Positions 42,386 to 43,593 of a stretch of DNA of 43,593 bases are shown here, one piece after another. Every line of letters starts with the position of its first letter. Within the stretch, counting starts at the first letter, position 1. The translations under genes and the position numbers were made by a program. Origin of the DNA: an uncultured Prevotella sp. Lineage in GTDB: Bacteria; Bacteroidota; Bacteroidia; Bacteroidales; Bacteroidaceae. Under the pieces are notes generated by a model. It did not search any database and was not told the origin of the DNA. It was given only the letters and a program-made list of their open reading frames with translations. The stretch spans positions 1-43,593 of the forward strand of contig CALZXH010000010.1 of the NCBI GenBank assembly GCA_945830055.1, given 5' to 3'.

Positions 42386-43593
42386 CTACAACCCCATCAA
42401 CCATTTCCATAACGGTATGACAGAGATAACCTTTCCTTTTTCTTCGAGTGTTTCCTCATCATCCTTGGTGACAATCAGCAGGTGTTGTACATCCTGATAA
42501 TCTGCCAAAGCAACAAGAGCATCAACTTCTCTTTTACGGGTGTCCTGAGCGGCCATGGAATAAGATACCTGTATGGCAGTACTTTCTTCCGGGATATAAA
42601 AATCCACCTCAGTCTTGGGGGTATTGAAGAAATAGCATTCGTCACCATACTTGCGTCTGAGGTTGACCGCTACGATATTCTCCAAGAGTGATGTTGCCGG
42701 ATCCAACAAGAAGAGAGCCAACAGACCATTGTCAATGAAGTAATACTTACGGTTCATCTCCTTGTCCTGAAGTTTGCCGACATAATTCTCAAAGGGAAGA
42801 ATCAGCCACGATTCATTCATATAACGGATATAGTCAATAGCTGCATCGGTACTCATCTTCTTTCCTGTGCTTGACACAATACTCGCCATACGGGAATACG
42901 ACAGAGGCTGTTTGACACTCTCCGCCAATTTGCGTATCAGCACCTTTAAAGCAAAATCGTTGCGAATGCCATGGCGTGCCACCAAGTCGCCAAAGAAAAT
43001 CTTGCTAAACAGGCTACTCAACCACTGACGGCTGTTAGTCATTAGAGCTGTCTCCGGCATGCCTCCCTTGCGGAAATATTCGTCTGCCAAGCGCACTATC
43101 TGCTTCCTATGCTTAAATTCTGCATTCTTCTGCGTGAGGTCAATATCGTGCGCCCTAAGATATTCCGAAAAGCAATATGGGAACACTTCCTGCACCATAT
43201 ATCTACCGCCGAGGGTAGTGGCTATCTCACTGCTGAGCATCTTGGCATTGCTGCCGGTAATATAGACCTGATATTTCTGGTCAGCCAACCGACGGGCAAA
43301 CTTTTCCCATCCTTTCACAAGCTGTACCTCGTCAAGGAAAAACAGAGGCCTGTGGTCATACATCTCCTCATAACAAGTCTTGATGAGTTCTAGGTCGGTA
43401 ATGTCAAGAGAATCAATGCGGTCATCCTCAAAATTGAAGTATAGCACCTCATCCTGCTGATGCCCCTGCGACAACAATTCCGCTATCCGTTGATACATAA
43501 GGTATGATTTCCCTGCATGCCTCAACCCGACAAGCACGTAATTCTGCCCGTCCATAAACTCCACCTGACGAGGAATGAGCTTCACCTCTGTCA
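42386..43593 (-). CDS. AAA_14/DUF4143 ATPase, 5' end outside the window
   Basis: At least 400 residues; the frame is open to the window edge, and a GTG near 43585 is probably not the true start. The N-terminal ATPase has Walker A VGLRHAGKSYLMYQRI, Walker B LFFLDEVQ and the sensor YITGSNAKMLSSEIATTLGG. The C-terminal DUF4143 part has the nuclease-like TEVDFYIP and AIQVSYSM. These proteins are common in Bacteroidetes and have no firmly assigned function. It is upstream of the TIR cluster with a 94-base gap and may be unrelated. Confidence 0.9.
   Translation of the reverse strand, partial: TEVKLIPRQVEFMDGQNYVLVGLRHAGKSYLMYQRIAELLSQGHQQDEVLYFNFEDDRIDSLDITDLELIKTCYEEMYDHRPLFFLDEVQLVKGWEKFARRLADQKYQVYITGSNAKMLSSEIATTLGGRYMVQEVFPYCFSEYLRAHDIDLTQKNAEFKHRKQIVRLADEYFRKGGMPETALMTNSRQWLSSLFSKIFFGDLVARHGIRNDFALKVLIRKLAESVKQPLSYSRMASIVSSTGKKMSTDAAIDYIRYMNESWLILPFENYVGKLQDKEMNRKYYFIDNGLLALFLLDPATSLLENIVAVNLRRKYGDECYFFNTPKTEVDFYIPEESTAIQVSYSMAAQDTRKREVDALVALADYQDVQHLLIVTKDDEETLEEKGKVISVIPLWKWLMGL

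Noticed and set aside
1..43593. tRNA or rRNA genes
   Set aside because: No cloverleaf with CCA-type acceptor or conserved T-loop (GGTTCRANNC) was found by eye in the intergenic gaps, and no rRNA-like stretch is present.

Overview
The window looks like a chromosomal segment of a member of the Bacteroidales, most likely a Prevotella/Bacteroides-type gut or oral anaerobe. The evidence is the family content: an RseC-led rnf operon, N-terminal-rubredoxin ('reverse') rubrerythrin, an HECLGH-type dipeptidyl peptidase III, remnants of a hybrid two-component regulator and of a GH105 enzyme, and DUF5107-TPR and GHL10 proteins. Several upstream regions also carry the Bacteroidetes promoter pattern TTTG-N19/20-TAnnTTTG, and Shine-Dalgarno sequences are mostly absent. 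Genus assignment is inference.

Layout. 1-990: no convincing gene; a palindrome-rich repeat region (tandem GGTCGGTCGATTGACC palindromes, repeated GTGAGTTCGACGAATTCAC palindromes, and a large nested inverted-repeat element). 990-2240: two decayed genes facing opposite ways, the remains of a sensor/regulator and of a GH105 pectin-oligosaccharide hydrolase. 2218-6900: a sugar-porter MFS gene with an apparent frameshift, followed by a 1,099-residue DUF5107/TPR protein. 6992-9412: a family 2 glycosyltransferase, a likely 6S-like (Bacteroidales-1) RNA, and infC-rpmI-rplT. 9556-12907: a Pif1/RecD-like helicase and galE, convergent on a shared hairpin. 12970-18641: rseC-like-rnfB-C-D-G-E-A. 18733-22209: GHL10 protein, comF, recX, rubrerythrin. 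22448-25505: ppk1 and ppx on the plus strand. 25507-32854: a CE12-like esterase, hisS, purA, fur, a HEAT-repeat DNA-alkylation-repair-like protein, DPP III and an AraC-type regulator, all on the minus strand. 33100-33947: a promoter-plus-terminator small RNA or attenuator and rplU-rpmA.

34133-42291 holds the most unusual content. It is a tightly packed minus-strand cluster: PrsW-like membrane protease, a small helical protein, a short exported paralogue, an exported TPR protein, a membrane-anchored TIR-domain protein with an extracytoplasmic carboxypeptidase-regulatory-like domain, a second exported TPR protein, a small acidic protein and a single-domain RyR protein. The two TPR proteins share an almost identical 827-bp 5' portion and then diverge completely. 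I read this as a candidate envelope-sensing TIR signalling or defence system. That is inference from domain content, predicted topology and spacing; I know of no described system with this exact set. The window ends inside an AAA_14/DUF4143 ATPase gene.

The GH105 remnant, the CE12-like esterase, the MFS porter and the DUF5107 protein suggest past or present use of pectin-type glycans. The rnf operon, rubrerythrin and polyphosphate genes fit an anaerobe that conserves energy by ferredoxin:NAD oxidation, scavenges peroxide and stores phosphate.
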